NCBI GenBank assembly: GCA_024291935.2
Contig: CM044321.1
Coordinates: 59,390,985 to 59,454,984 of the forward strand
Origin: Okapia johnstoni
Taxonomy: Eukaryota > Chordata > Mammalia > Artiodactyla > Giraffidae
Direction: 5' to 3'
DNA length: 64,000 nucleotides
Positions 43,700 through 54,255 of this stretch are shown here, piece after piece. Every line of letters begins with the position of its first letter. Position 1 is the first letter of the stretch. Under the pieces are notes generated by a model, which saw only the letters and a program-made list of their open reading frames with translations, made no database searches and was not told where the DNA came from. The position numbers and the translations under genes are program-made.

Positions 43700-43965
43700 G
43701 AAGTTAATGATGGCTGCCTAGGACTAGTGCTTATCAGGACCAACACTACATTTTCTTACATAGGATCTCATTAAATTCACAACAGGCTATAGGGTAGATA
43801 TCAACAGTCCAATCTTACAAAGAAGTAAATCAAAGCTCAAAGAGGCTAAATAACTTGTCTGAAAAAAGAAGAAACTAGAAATGAGTGCCTTCCTATGGCT
43901 TGGGCAGGGATGTCAGAATTAAATCCAAATAGTTTTGCTCCTTCCTGACCCCAAACTCGATCCAG
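43700..43965 (+). repeat. MIR (source copy of an inverted duplication)
   Basis: 'ttacataggatctcattaaattcac', 'agctcaaagaggctaaataacttgtct' and 'gggatgtcagaattaaatccaaatagttttgct' match MIR from core to 3' end. Positions 43736-43890 recur inverted at 44632-44786. Confidence 0.7.
43736..43890 (+). repeat. Left arm of 155-bp inverted duplication
   Basis: Aligns without gaps to the reverse complement of 44632-44786 with 15 differences in 155 positions (about 90% identity). MIR sequence continues past the right end of this arm, so this arm is probably the source. Confidence 0.9.
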
Positions 43966-44135
43966 CCTCATCCTAATGGAAAGTGATCCCATTCAATAGT
44001 GATCATTAACTCACCCCAGGGGCTGAGCAGCGTACTTTACAAACATTCGTTATCTCCCTACAGCAGCAACCCCTGAATGCAGGTGCCTGCAATTGTCTTC
44101 AAGTTATCTTTAAAGGCTTTTTTTTTTAACTAGCA

Positions 44136-44331
44136 AAAGGTAGCTCAGATGGTAAAGAATCTGCCTGCAATGCAGGAAACGCTGTTCAATCCCTGGATTG
44201 TAAAGATACCCTGGAGAAGGGAACGGCAACCCAGTATTCTTGCCTGGAGGATTCCACGGACAGAGAAGGCTGGTGGGCTATAGTCCATGGGGTTGCAAAG
44301 AGTTGGACACGACTGAGCGACTAACACACAA
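44136..44331 (+). mobile_element. Bov-tA type SINE
   Basis: Forward SINE missing the first bases ('aggtagctcagatggtaaag' start), with a 5-bp internal deletion ('ggcaacccagtattctt') and end 'gagcgactaacacac'. It lies between the arms of the inverted duplication. Confidence 0.9.
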
Positions 44332-44631
44332 AAGAGTGACACGACACCAGTTGTAAACTGGAAAGTTGGCGGTGGGAAGCCACTCAGACCTGTGCTAAAA
44401 AAGGTGATAATGAATTCAGTGTTGGCAATTCTGAGGCAACTGTGAGAAAACACCTAGATGCTCTAGAAATAAAACAGGTTCCTCCTCGCTTCCACCGTGC
44501 GCCCTGCTGTTTCTCCGTGGGAACTGCAACGCCACCGGGGCTCAGGAACCTCCCCGCGACCCCTAGGAATCTGAATTCCCGGCCTGTGGGCCCAGGGGAG
44601 AGGCGCGGCTCACTCACACGGCTCACTAGCG

Positions 44632-44786
44632 AGGCACTCGTTTCTACTTGCTTCTTTTTTAAGACAAGTTATTTAACCTCTTTGAGCTTTGATTTACTTA
44701 TCTGTAAGATTGGACTGTTGATATCTACCCTATAGCTTGTTGTGAATTTAATGAGATTATATGTAAGAATATGTAGCACTGGTCTT
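44632..44786 (-). repeat. Right arm of 155-bp inverted duplication
   Basis: Reverse-complement copy of 43736-43890. Beyond its inner end (44631 leftward) the sequence is GC-rich and not MIR, so only this part was copied. It lies ~620 bp upstream of the FAM124A start codon, at the edge of the CpG island. Confidence 0.9.
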
Positions 44787-44874
44787 GAAAAGCGGTCACA
44801 AAGCACAGACGGGAATACGCGCCCAGCAAACACCCAGAAGTGTACACCGACCAGTATTACACGCTTCACCCACC

Positions 44875-45200
44875 CACCGACAGCAAACAAGTGCACGAGA
44901 CCGCACAGACCTCACCCACTCCTGCACTCACACCACACACGGGCACGCAACTTGCGGACTCACGCGAGCTCGCGCACACGCTCACACCCGGTACACACCC
45001 TCTCGCGCGCGCACCTTCGCTCGCTCACAGGCACATACTTTGTTGCGTGCGCACAGACTCTGCACAGACCCGCGCGCTCGCTCACACCACGTGCACACGC
45101 CCTCTTGCGTACGCACATACCCCCGGCTCGCGTGCACACACCCGCGCGCACTCGCTCCGTGCACACACCCTCTGGCGCGCGCACACGCTCGCTCGGCGGA
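44875..45200. repeat. Degenerate (CA/CG) minisatellite, Z-DNA-prone
   Basis: Alternating purine-pyrimidine words (cacacg, gcgcgc, gtgcac, cgcaca) recur. Imperfect units of the form 'cacaccctct(c/g/t)gcgcgcgcac' and 'tcgctcgctcac' recur roughly every 40-60 bp. All long reading frames here come from lack of stops in this GC-rich, low-complexity DNA. Confidence 0.75.
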
Positions 45201-45690
45201 TCGGCGAGGGGCGGAACGCGAGCAGCCCCCGGGGGCCCGGCTGGGCGCGGCCAGGAGAGGGCGCGGCGAGGGGCGGTGCCGGAGTTGTTTGCTGGAGCCC
45301 CGGCCGCCAGTCTCTCCCAGGGAGCTCCGCCAGCTCGCGCCGGGCCGGGTTGAGCTGGGCCGCCCGGGTCACGCCGGCGCTCGCGAGCGGAGCGCGGCGG
45401 GGAGCGCACCATGGACCCCAAGGCTGGTGGCGGCGAGAGGGAGGATGACTGCGTGGACTCGGGCGCCGAGACTGGAGGGTGAGCCGCGCGGACCGGGCCG
45501 GGCAGTGGGCGAGGGGGGCACTCTCCGAGTTGCGCGGCGGCTCTTCCCGGCCGGGGACCTTCCTGGACCGCGCGCTGGAGCCGCTTGGGCTGGCCTCGGG
45601 CCACGGGGGCTGCTCCTGCCGCCGGGTCCCTCGGGGAAGCCGGAGGGGCCGTGGGGAGCCCATCTGGGCGGGTCTTGAGAACAGAACGGC
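44880..45690 (+). promoter_or_regulatory. FAM124A: CpG island promoter of FAM124A
   Basis: The only dense CpG cluster in the window, contrasting sharply with the CpG-depleted surroundings. It spans exon 1. Two GC boxes (ggggcgg at 45208-45214 and 45270-45276) lie 140-200 bp upstream of the start codon. No TATA box is seen there, which fits a CpG-type promoter with dispersed initiation. The transcription start is not determinable, but probably lies between about 45200 and 45400. Confidence 0.8.
45411..45478 (+). CDS. FAM124A: FAM124A coding exon 1 (N-terminus)
   Basis: ATG at 45411 is in strong Kozak context (A at -3, G at +4) at the 3' side of the CpG island. The exon encodes 22 codons plus two bases, beginning M-D-P-K-A-G-G-G and ending D-S-G-A-E-T-G, then stops at a consensus donor (GG|GTGAGC, GT at 45479-45480). 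Joined to exon 2 the frame continues through G|GSDYSHVSSTS. This acidic, Ser/Gly-rich start agrees with my memory of the FAM124A N-terminus (human protein about 546 aa, function not established, FAM124 family). Not checked by search. The N-terminal segment looks disordered and the conserved FAM124 domain would be encoded downstream of this window. Confidence 0.85.
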
Positions 45691-47503
45691 GTGGTTCGTG
45701 GCTGCCCGGGTCAGGGCGGTCCCCTCCCTGAGGGGCAGGAAAGTGGAAGGACTCTAGGTTCAGAGTAACCCCACACCACCCCAGCCCCTGCTGCCCTCCG
45801 CTGTCACTGAGATGATGCAGAGTGCAGGGCAAATGCGGTGTCCCCCTGTATCCTCCTTAGACCAGGGATGCGGTTGCACTTGTTTCCACCTCCCGCGAAG
45901 ACTTTCTTCCTGTAGCTCCGGAGCCCCCTGGAGTCCGGGATGGGGGTTTGGGGATGAGAAGAAGTAAAGAGGGTAGGACACGTGAGACCTAGAAGTCTTT
46001 CAGAAGTCGTCTAAGAGGATGGTGTTTTTCATTTTATGGCTTGATTGTGCTTGCTGAGACGCCCTCTCTCCCCCAACCCCTCCGCTGCCCAGCCGAAACT
46101 TCGTTGCCTCTGTGCGCACCTGTGCCAGCTGGAAACACTAGCCTTGAGCACAGGTGGGGTGAGGATAGTGCTAAGATCTAGCCCTGCTTATTATTTCTTT
46201 TCTTTTTTTAACGTCCTCTTCGCTTCAGCTGACTCAGCCCAAACCTTTGGAGACTCATATAATTAACCCTCTCCCAACAACACTGTTTTCCTGAGTGGGA
46301 CTAAAGACTGAATGTCTTTTAGGAGACGGAAGTCCTTGTAAAGGCTCCCGCCCAGCCCCTATCTCTAGAGGACTTCCCGGTGCAGAGTCAGCGCTACATC
46401 CCGGATGCGGGTACCGACCTAGAAGGAAAGGGTGTCTTTTCCTATCAGCGGTAACCCCGGCGCAGGGGCGGGGGGGAGGACCGGAGCTGCCCAGGGCACA
46501 GAAAGCCTCATTCCTGGAAGGTTGAGGGGGAGGAGGGCAAGTCAGAATAATCTCAGGATTTGGCAACCCTGGGAGGACAGGAAGAGAGTCCAGGTCCAGA
46601 ATGGACCCAGGGTCTGACCTGACCCCGGGAGGGTCTCTCCCCAGGCAGCCCCTCCTGCCCGCCCACCCCACCCTTCCTTGCAGCCTCCACCCATTCTAGC
46701 CCACATCTGGGACTTTACTGCCCCAAAGCATTTTCCGTGCAATGTGCTTTCCTTGTTTCCCACACTTGTGATCACTAAGGGTTCACTACAGAACCCAATT
46801 ACTTTCCAGTGTTGCAACCTGATTCCAAATACTGAACTCCTGTGCTTCCTCCCACACTCTGTATATGTGACATTTATCCACTTTAATCAGAGATTCTTGG
46901 CTTCCCGCCCTCCACCCCCGCTGTCTTTAGTTAGCTAGCCCATGAGTAGAAAGAACAAAGCAAAATTAACCAGCTCATTTTCAGCTGGGTTAAATAAAGC
47001 ATAAGCTGGTCCATTGGTTTTCAGTTTTCAGAACTCACATAAAACAGGTCTTTTTTGCAAGGGCTGTCTTGAAGAAGTGCAGAGGAAGCCCTGACCCAGA
47101 AGTGTCACACACACACACACACCCCCACCCAACCCCCTGATCCCAAGGAACAGCATGACAGCTGTCAGGGCTCCTGGGAGGGGTTCGCTGAACACTCTGC
47201 CACCTCTCTGCCTCTGTCATAATGTATACGTTAATAGGACAGAATTGTTTGAAGAATTCTAATTACTTCCGTAGCATTCTTAAAGCTAAAGTGGCATACA
47301 TTTAAATGAAATAGTTTAGGCTATTTCTATTAATCTAGTATTTGCCACTTACTCATATATCCTTTAAAGTTGAGTTTACTTATTTAAAAAACTGTCCATA
47401 GTTTTCCTGCTTTTCCAGCGCTTACCCCCTCTTACCCTGTCCAGCTTTTATATAGCTGCCTATGGAGACTGCAGAAAACATGTAGAAAGCATTCAGTATG
47501 TGT
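45691..47503. other. Repeat-poor 5' part of intron 1
   Basis: No interspersed repeat recognised in 1.8 kb. A (CA)n run lies at 47107-47122. Promoter-proximal, moderately GC-rich to about 46700. Could hold regulatory sequence, but I see no specific site to name. Confidence 0.4.
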
Positions 47504-47725
47504 TTGCTTTCCAGGTGGTGCTAGTGGTAAAGAACCCACCTGCCAATGCAGGAGACGTAAGAGACTCAGGTTTGATCCCTGGGTCTAGAAGATCACCTAG
47601 AGGAGGGCATGGCAGCCTACTCCAGTGTTCTTGCCTGGAAAATCCCATGGACAGAGGAGCCTGTTGGGCTACAGTCCACGGGGTCGCAAAGGGTCGGATA
47701 CGACTGAAGCGATTTAGCACAGCAT
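47504..47725 (+). mobile_element. Bov-tA type SINE
   Basis: Forward SINE of the 'ccaggtggtgctagtgg' head type, ending 'gactgaagcgatttagcac'. Sense orientation relative to FAM124A. Confidence 0.92.
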
Positions 47726-47737
47726 ATTTTTAAAATG

Positions 47738-48055
47738 CAAATCTGATCATGTCTCTCTGCCTTGCAAGCTTTTAGTGGTTCTGTTGTCTACAAAGAGTTT
47801 AGCATGGCCCACAATCCCCAGTGTTGTGCGGTACCCCCAACCCCTGCTCTCTGGCCTTGTCTCTTAGCAAGCCCATCCTTGCACCCTGCATCCGACAACG
47901 TCAGCTGGATTTTCTCCAGTTCCCTCGCCTATGTCAAGCTGCCCTCTTTGCCCGCTGGGCCCTTCTCCACCTGGCATGCCTGTCTGCCAGGTGAAACTCT
48001 ACTCTTCTTTCAAGAGTCAGCTCAAGTGACACATCCTCTAAGACAAGGAGTCTTA
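47738..48055 (+). repeat. L2 LINE fragment
   Basis: 'tctgatcatgtctctctgcc', 'tttagcatggcccacaatcccc', 'ctttgcccgctgggcccttctcc', 'aagagtcagctcaagtgacacatcctct' follow sense L2 ORF2 3' order. Confidence 0.65.
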
Positions 48056-48422
48056 ATTTGGGGTGCATGAATTGCTTTGAGCTGTAAGAAAAATGGTGGG
48101 CTTTGTGCGGTTTTATGAGAAGACACTTTTTCATTAGAGTCTCAGAGTAGTCCTTGATCCCTTCCAAACCAAGTTTAGGCAGGGTCTGAGAAGTTCCCTC
48201 TTCAACATGCTGTGTTTGAAGTATTGGGAGACATCCAAGGAGGGATAGCAAGTCAGCAGTCAGGTAGTCTACCTCGAGAGGAGGACTGTGGGATGGCATT
48301 GCATTTGGGAACTGCCAGCCTGAAAATGGCAACTAAAGCCTTCAGAGTGGATTAAATCAACTAAAGGTCATAGCAAACACATGCCTGGCATTTACTATGT
48401 GCCAGGTACCATTCTAAGACTT

Positions 48423-48642
48423 GTGCTGCGTGCTAAGTCACTTCAAGTGTGTCCAACTCTTTGCGACCATATGGGCTAAAGCCCACCGGCTTCTCTTGTC
48501 CGTGGGATTCTCCAGGGAAGAATACTGGTGTGGGTCGCCATTTCCTTCTCCAGGGGATCTTCCCGACCCAGGGATTGAACCCATATCTCTTATGTCTCCT
48601 GCATTGCAGGTGGGTTCTTTACCACTAGGGCCACCTGGGAAG
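48423..48642 (-). mobile_element. Bov-tA type SINE
   Basis: Reverse SINE from 'gtgctgcgtgctaagtcac' to 'accactagggccacctggg'. Inserted in the MIR next to a BovB piece in the same orientation. Confidence 0.92.
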
Positions 48643-48646
48643 TTTC

Positions 48647-48849
48647 ATTGTTGTTACTCAGTCGCCCACAGTCGCCCAGTTATGTCTGACTCTTTGTGAC
48701 CCCGTGGACTGCAACATGCCAGGCCTACTTGTCCCTCACCATCTCCCGGAGTTTGCCCAAGTTCATGTCCATTGCATCGGTGATGCCATCCAGCCCTCTC
48801 ATCCTCTGATGCCCTCTTCTCCTTCTGCCCTCAATCTTTCCCAGCATCC
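48647..48849 (-). mobile_element. BovB LINE 3' fragment
   Basis: Antisense BovB from 'tgttgttactcagtcgccc' to 'caatctttcccagcatcc', with a local duplication of 'cagtcgccca'. Truncated. Confidence 0.88.
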
Positions 48850-49074
48850 CTATTTCATTCACTCATTTAATCCTTCAGCAGCTCCGGGAAGCAGGTGCTA
48901 TTGAAGGCCAACCTTGCAAAACTACAATATTTAAATGTCAGGTAAAGGAGGATAAGATGATAAAGGAGTCTGAGAAAAAGGCATAGAGTGAAAAACAGAA
49001 GGGGGTACCCTGGCAGCCAAGGGGAAAAAGGAGACAAGCTATGCTACTGAGAAATGAATCAGGAGGAAGGTGAA

Positions 49075-49362
49075 GTGTCTTCTTTTTCTTTTACATCTTT
49101 GACTGTGCTGGGTCTTCATTGCTCCACGTGGGCTTTCTCTAGTTGCCGTGAGTCTGGCTGCTCTCTAGTTACAGTGTGCAGGCTTCTCACTGTGGTGGCT
49201 TCTCTTATTGTGGAACACAGGCTCCTGGGCTCAGGCTTCAGTAGTTGCAGCCCATGAGCTTAGTTGCTCTGCTATGTGTGGAATCTTCCCAGACCTTGGA
49301 TCGAACCCGTGTCCTCTGCATTGGCAGATGGATTCTTAACCACTGGACCACAAGAGAAGTCC
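49075..49362 (-). mobile_element. CHR-2 type long tRNA SINE
   Basis: Reverse copy: 'tttgactgtgctgggtcttcattgct', 'gctttctctagttgccgtgag', 'ttctcactgtggtggcttctctt', 'ggatcgaacccgtgtcctctgc', ending 'ggaccacaagagaagtcc'. Confidence 0.88.
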
Positions 49363-50127
49363 GGAAGTGTCTTCTTTGTAAACGGAGATGATGAAGAGAA
49401 GGCAGAGTAGTAGCTGATGGAGGAGAAGTGGGTGCAAAAGCCAGGTCGGTGTGAGGGAGAGGAGGTGGCTGGCAATGGGAGAGGTGAGGAGAGGCAGTAG
49501 CTGGGAGCAGGGAATGGGATGAGGGAAGGATTCTTCAACATAAGCAATAATTGGGCGGTAAATGCTCATAGAAAGGATTCTGTAAATGAGAAAGGCTAAC
49601 TGTATAGGAGAAAGATGTGTATCTAATGTCAGCTTCAAAAGGTGGCGGGTGGCAGATGGACCTCATACCAGGTGGACAGATTGGCTTTGGAAAGCGGGGG
49701 ACATCCCTGTTGCAATCAGTGGGAGAGAAGGGAACGTGGGTTTCTGCTGAGTCCAGATGCAGCCCCCAGGAGAATGGAGACTAACATGGTTGTTCAGGCA
49801 AAGATGAGTGGGAAGCCAGCTGAGATTAGTGATTACATTGGAAGGTACCAGTCTGTCTCTCCTGCAGCAGGGTTCACCTGCCTAGGGGCAGACAGAGAGA
49901 GACAGTGGGTAGCTGGGATCATTAAGGTTGGTGGGGGCACTGTTGCTAGGCTGGTGTGAGCAGAACAGAGGAGCAAGGCATTCTGGGGCTATTGCTTGAG
50001 CTGATGACTGATCCTTTCAGCAGCGCATCTGAGATGCCTCTAAGAACCTCTGTGGGTCCCACTGCCAGGGGGTGGACTGTGCTCATCCCTTTGAAAGTTA
50101 CAGTCAAGAGAGCCAGCCAGCTGCAGT
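49363..50127. other. Intron 1 stretch without assigned feature
   Basis: GA-rich to neutral sequence, possibly old antisense L2 in part. No exon seen. Confidence 0.35.
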
Positions 50128-50400
50128 TTAAATTCTGGCTCCTCCACTTAGGAATTGTGGAACCTTGAGCCAGTTACTTAACCTCTCTCTGCCCTCAGCT
50201 TTCTCTTCTGTAAACTGTGGGTGACAATGATAGTACTCCCCTCATAGGATGGTTGTGAGGATGAAATGAGTCTATCCACTTAAATTCCGTGGACAGATGA
50301 GCCTGGTGGGCTACAGTCTGTGGGGTTGCAAAGAGTCGGACACGACTGGGCAACTAACACTATATACTTAAAGTCCCTAGAATGGTGCCTGGCATAAGTA
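50128..50400 (+). repeat. MIR split by a SINE fragment
   Basis: 'ttctggctcctccacttaggaattgtgg...cagttacttaacctctctctgcc...ggttgtgaggatgaaatgag' and, beyond 50360, 'agtccctagaatggtgcctggcataagtaaa' form one MIR. Confidence 0.75.
50283..50360 (+). mobile_element. Bov-A 3' fragment of SINE
   Basis: Only the Bov-A end ('attccgtggacagatgagcc' to 'gggcaactaacact') is present, inserted in the MIR. Confidence 0.88.
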
Positions 50401-50454
50401 AACCCCCAGTGTGAAAAATACTCCAAATGGTAAACTTGAGGATTAAAAAAAAAC

Positions 50455-50736
50455 CAAACATATATGTATGTATATTGGCTGCGCTGGGTCTTCATTGCTG
50501 TGTCCAGGCTTTCTCTGGTTGCTGCAGGCCTAGTTGTGGTGCTCAGGTTTCTCATTGCAGTGGCTTCTCTCACTGTGTAGCGTAGGCTCTAAGGTGTGTG
50601 GACTTCAGCAGTTGCAGTACTCAGGCTCAGTAGATGTGGCCCTCCAGGCATGTGGAATCTTCCCAGACCAGGGATCGAACCGATGTCCCTGGCACTGCAA
50701 GGCTGATTCTTAACCACTGGACCATGAGGGAAGCCC
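50455..50736 (-). mobile_element. CHR-2 type SINE
   Basis: Reverse copy: 'ttggctgcgctgggtcttcattgc', 'tctcattgcagtggcttctct', 'ggatcgaaccgatgtccc', ending 'ggaccatgagggaagcccc'. Confidence 0.88.
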
Positions 50737-50748
50737 CTTAGAGTTTTT

Positions 50749-51087
50749 TTTTAATGCTATTTTTTTTAAACTTTATTTTTATTTTTACTTTTGGCTGTGC
50801 TGGGTCTTCACTGTTTTTGCACAGGCTTTCTCTAGTTGTGGCAAGTGGGGATTACTGTTCATTGCAGTACGTGGGCTTCTCATTGTGGTGGCTTCTCTTG
50901 TTGCATAGGTTCTAGGGCCAGTGGGCTTCAGTAGTTCCAGCTCTCAGACTCTAGGGCACAGACTCAGTAGTTGTGGCACACTTGCTTAGTTGCTCCATGG
51001 CACGTGGAATCTTCCCAGACCAGGGATCAAACCCGTGTCCCCTGCATTGGCAGGCGGATTCTTATCCACTGTGCCACCAAGGAAGTC
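50749..51087 (-). mobile_element. CHR-2 type SINE with target-site duplication
   Basis: Reverse copy from poly-T to 'gtgccaccaaggaagtcc'. 'ccttagagtttt' occurs on both sides (50737-50748 and 51088-51099), showing it inserted beside the older CHR-2. Confidence 0.9.
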
Positions 51088-51237
51088 CTTAGAGTTTTAT
51101 ATAATAAAAAGGTACATCTCCAGGTGCACTCAAAACCATATGTTCTGTGTCCTCATCACAGTAGAGGCTCTGATGCTTTTAAATGCCTTAAAAATTTGGT
51201 CATTGTTCAGAACATCTGAAAGGCTATGGCACATGCC

Positions 51238-51318
51238 TCAATACGATTATTTTTATTTTAAAAATGAGGAAATGAAGGTTTAGAGGGTGCATGACTAGTT
51301 AGTGGGTTACATTGAAGC
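51238..51318 (+). repeat. MIR fragment
   Basis: 'tgaggaaatgaaggtttagagggtgcatgactagttagtgggttacattgaagcccagg' matches the MIR core and 3' part. Confidence 0.6.
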
Positions 51319-51576
51319 CCAGGTCTCCAGCACACTTTCCACCTGGTAAAGTTGTCTTTCAAGGAGTAGCTGGTCTGTAATTAATTCTTATTTTCTTCTC
51401 AAATGCTTTCTTTTGCTTGGAATGCTATCAATACCTTTGCAGTCTGACCTCTCAACATGGGCTAAGACTAAAAGCAAATTAGCATTCTGGGGTAATTGAT
51501 GTCGTTTTGAATCTCGAATTCTCTAGATCCACTTGAAAACCTGCTTTGTGCTTCCATGTACTTTCTGTTAGAAAAA

Positions 51577-51617
51577 GATTGGCCAGTCGGCTATTGACTG
51601 TAGTCCACTATCATAAG
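51577..51617 (+). repeat. 41-bp direct repeat, copy 1
   Basis: Contains ttggccagtcggctattgac. Matches 52262-52302 at 33 of 41 positions. Flanks do not align. Confidence 0.65.
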
Positions 51618-52261
51618 AAACAGAATCTCTTGAACAGAGAGACAAGCAGTGTTTTGTAAGCCGAAACAAAAGACTAAGATGACTGTTTTCCGATGGGTGT
51701 TTCTTTAGTGCTGCTCCCAGATTTGGTCTTTAAGCCACTCTTTCAAATATGACAATAGCTGATGGGTTATTTTCATTCGGAAGTTTGACCTGGCATTAAT
51801 GGCAGTAATGTGTCAGCTGTCACTGAGCTTCTGAAAACATAGGGTCATATTATGTCCTTTATCTTTGGGTGACCTCCAACAGATGCGTCACTGTGATTTC
51901 AGAGATAACCAACAATTCACAGGTCTAGCGTTTATAAACTGGTGGATGGGAAAAAATAGGTAGAGTAGAGTTTTAAATGAGACATTTAAAGAACGGTAGA
52001 TGGGGAAATCTTGCATAGAAGAAAAGACGATCTATTATATACTCTATTATCTTTGTGTTCAAGGTGGAGCTCGTTAGCTCTAAATTACTTTGGCATCTAA
52101 TTCAGTGGACTGAAAGTTCACAGATAAGGTCCATGGGGCATTGAGCTGATGTTTACCAAAATGTCAGGATCAATTTCACTGAAATGTCTAGATCAATTCT
52201 TACCCCAAGATTTCCCTGGAAAAGGGAATTTAAGAAAGTATCCATTTTAAATGAATATAAA

Positions 52262-52302
52262 AATTGGCCAGTAGGCTGTTGACAGTGGTAAACTATCTTA
52301 AG
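52262..52302 (+). repeat. 41-bp direct repeat, copy 2
   Basis: Contains ttggccagtaggctgttgac and ends ctatcttaag. Partner of 51577-51617, 685 bp downstream. Confidence 0.65.
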
Positions 52303-54162
52303 TGCCGACCTCTTTCTGTTTAACCCCTCTATGTATAATTGTAACTAAAGTCCAGTCAAGGGACCACATATCACTTTCTGTTTAGTATTACATTACTAAG
52401 TAAATGTAACGTTTGAAAATGTGTCTACTATATGTGCCAGGTATGTGAATATATATAATCTTTATATTATCCTGCTTATCTGTATCATGTGTCCATAAAT
52501 TTTTCATCCTAAAATTTGTGGATTCACCTGGCTTCATTCTGGGAGAGCTGAATATCTTATGCAGAGCCAGCTAGATAAATTCTTCTCACATCTTAGGACA
52601 TGAGACCAATAAATAAGATCCCCAAGACAGATACCGTACCACTTGCTTCCTCTTACCTAAAAAATCTGCGAGTATACACCCCTCCAGAGAACCAGAGTCA
52701 GTATCCAATATTTATGCACAAAATTGTTTCAAGCTTTACAGTTTGTCTTCCACTGTCCATATTTCTAGTAAATAACCTTCCGGGGTTATTTAGAATGTCT
52801 TTTAAGAACTATAAAAGTCTTCATACCTCAACTCAGTTCCTATTCCCCATCATGATAATTTTTCTTAGGAAATTAAATATATTGATAAATATCTCATCTC
52901 CGTGTGCTTTGCAAAAGTGAACAATCAGAAACAGTCATATAGCCAACAAAAGGGATATGGTTGACTAAATTATAGAATATCACTGTATCTATATAATTAC
53001 AGGAACTATGTGGCAGCATTTTATGATAGAGTTAGTGAAAAGAGTAGTTTAAAATTGTATCTCTGTCATTATGGCAACTGGGTACAAATGACATCACCAG
53101 GACCAGAGGCTGGAAAGCAATGTGAGGTTGTAAGTGACTTTTCTTTCTGTTTTGATGGTGGACAAGGGTAGAAATTGAAGTGATGGATGAGGCTGCAGAG
53201 CTGAGCAGAGGCCATCAGTAATAGAAAGAGGGGTTTATGTCCTGCTTGAACTTCATCAGATTTGTGCTTTGCAAGGATTGGCTGCTGTATGAGGGAGGAA
53301 TTCGAGCAGGGCAAGAGTAACAGAAGACTGACCATTTGGCATGCCTGACTGGGGCAGTGCTTTTCATCACAAGAAATATGAAGAGATTCAAGGCAGAGGC
53401 ATCCATTCTGCTAGCACCTGCCCTAAAATACCCCCTCTGCACTTTAAGATTCTTGGGAAATGTTTCAAATGTAAATTTTATTCTACATACGTATCCATCC
53501 ATATGCAAATCTTTTAAAATGTATGCATGTGTGAAACCCATATGCTTCGAGAGCATTTGGAAAACCCTAGCTGAAAATACTGACAAAATTTTAATAGTAA
53601 AAATCAATACGATTGCACATTCTTATAGAATGTTTTATTGGACTTGTCATGCAATTTCTTTGAAGCCTGGCCATCTTAAGATGATCACATTGTCATGGAA
53701 TTGTTTTGCTATTGCATCTACCAAGCGGATGCTGGTTGAGTATTCATTGCATTTATATATAGTTACATTTCTAAGTATCATCCTAAAGTTTATTTATGTC
53801 CTGCCTGGTTCCAGAAAGAATTTAATGCACTGACTTACAAATCCTGCATTTCATAATGTTCCTGATCCCTGACTCCTCTTTCTCTCCTCCTCTCCCTGTT
53901 CCTAGCGTGTGTCTCTGGGCTCCACCCTCCATTCTCCCTGCTAACTCCTTCCTTGCCACCACCCTAGTGCAAGCCTTTATCATATCATTCTTCACTTCCT
54001 GGTTGCCTTACAAATATTATCACCTTAGTTTCCAAATCTGTGGTATGAAAAATTGGATGAGATTTCAGTGGATGCAGTTTGTAATATATCGAGGGATATG
54101 CAAGTGTTAGTAGTTGTTATTCTTTCCAGTTTTAAAATTCACTGATTCTATGACAACTAAAG

Positions 54163-54246
54163 TACGAGCTGGCCAAAGAATTCATTCTAGTTTTTCCATG
54201 ATAGCGTTCTGAAAAAACCCAAACAAATGTTTTGGCCAACCCAATT
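54163..54246. mobile_element. Mariner-type MITE
   Basis: Two inverted ends, 'gctggccaaagaattcattc' at the left and 'caaatgttttggccaaccc' at the right, flank about 40 bp, giving a hairpin-like element close to the ruminant mariner MITE I remember. No transposase. Confidence 0.7.
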
Positions 54247-54255
54247 TCATTTATG

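Larger units (their letters stand above)
48373..48915 (+). repeat. MIR split by SINE and BovB
   Basis: Left part 'catgcctggcatttactatgtgccaggtaccattctaag' (to 48421) and right part 'ttcactcatttaatccttcagcagctccgggaagcaggtgctatt' (from 48850) are consecutive parts of one MIR. The 428 bp between is younger insertion. Confidence 0.72.
51319..54160. other. Long repeat-poor block of intron 1
   Basis: About 2.8 kb with only short MIR-like scraps (52430-52500, 54005-54110). It contains the 41-bp direct repeat at 51577 and 52262. A 165-codon frame at 53336-53833 shows no motif or splice context. Candidate place for regulatory sequence, by exclusion only. Confidence 0.4.

Noticed and set aside
44785..45832. 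Overlapping open frames of 190-297 codons on both strands in the CpG island
   Set aside because: They arise because GC-rich, (CA/CG)-repetitive DNA lacks stop codons. Composition is low-complexity, several frames overlap on both strands, and only the 68-nt stretch from 45411 has a good start and donor.
53336..53833. 165-codon plus-strand frame in intron 1
   Set aside because: AT-rich, no motif, no splice or promoter context and biased towards hydrophobic residues as expected by chance. Kept only as a note in the block description.
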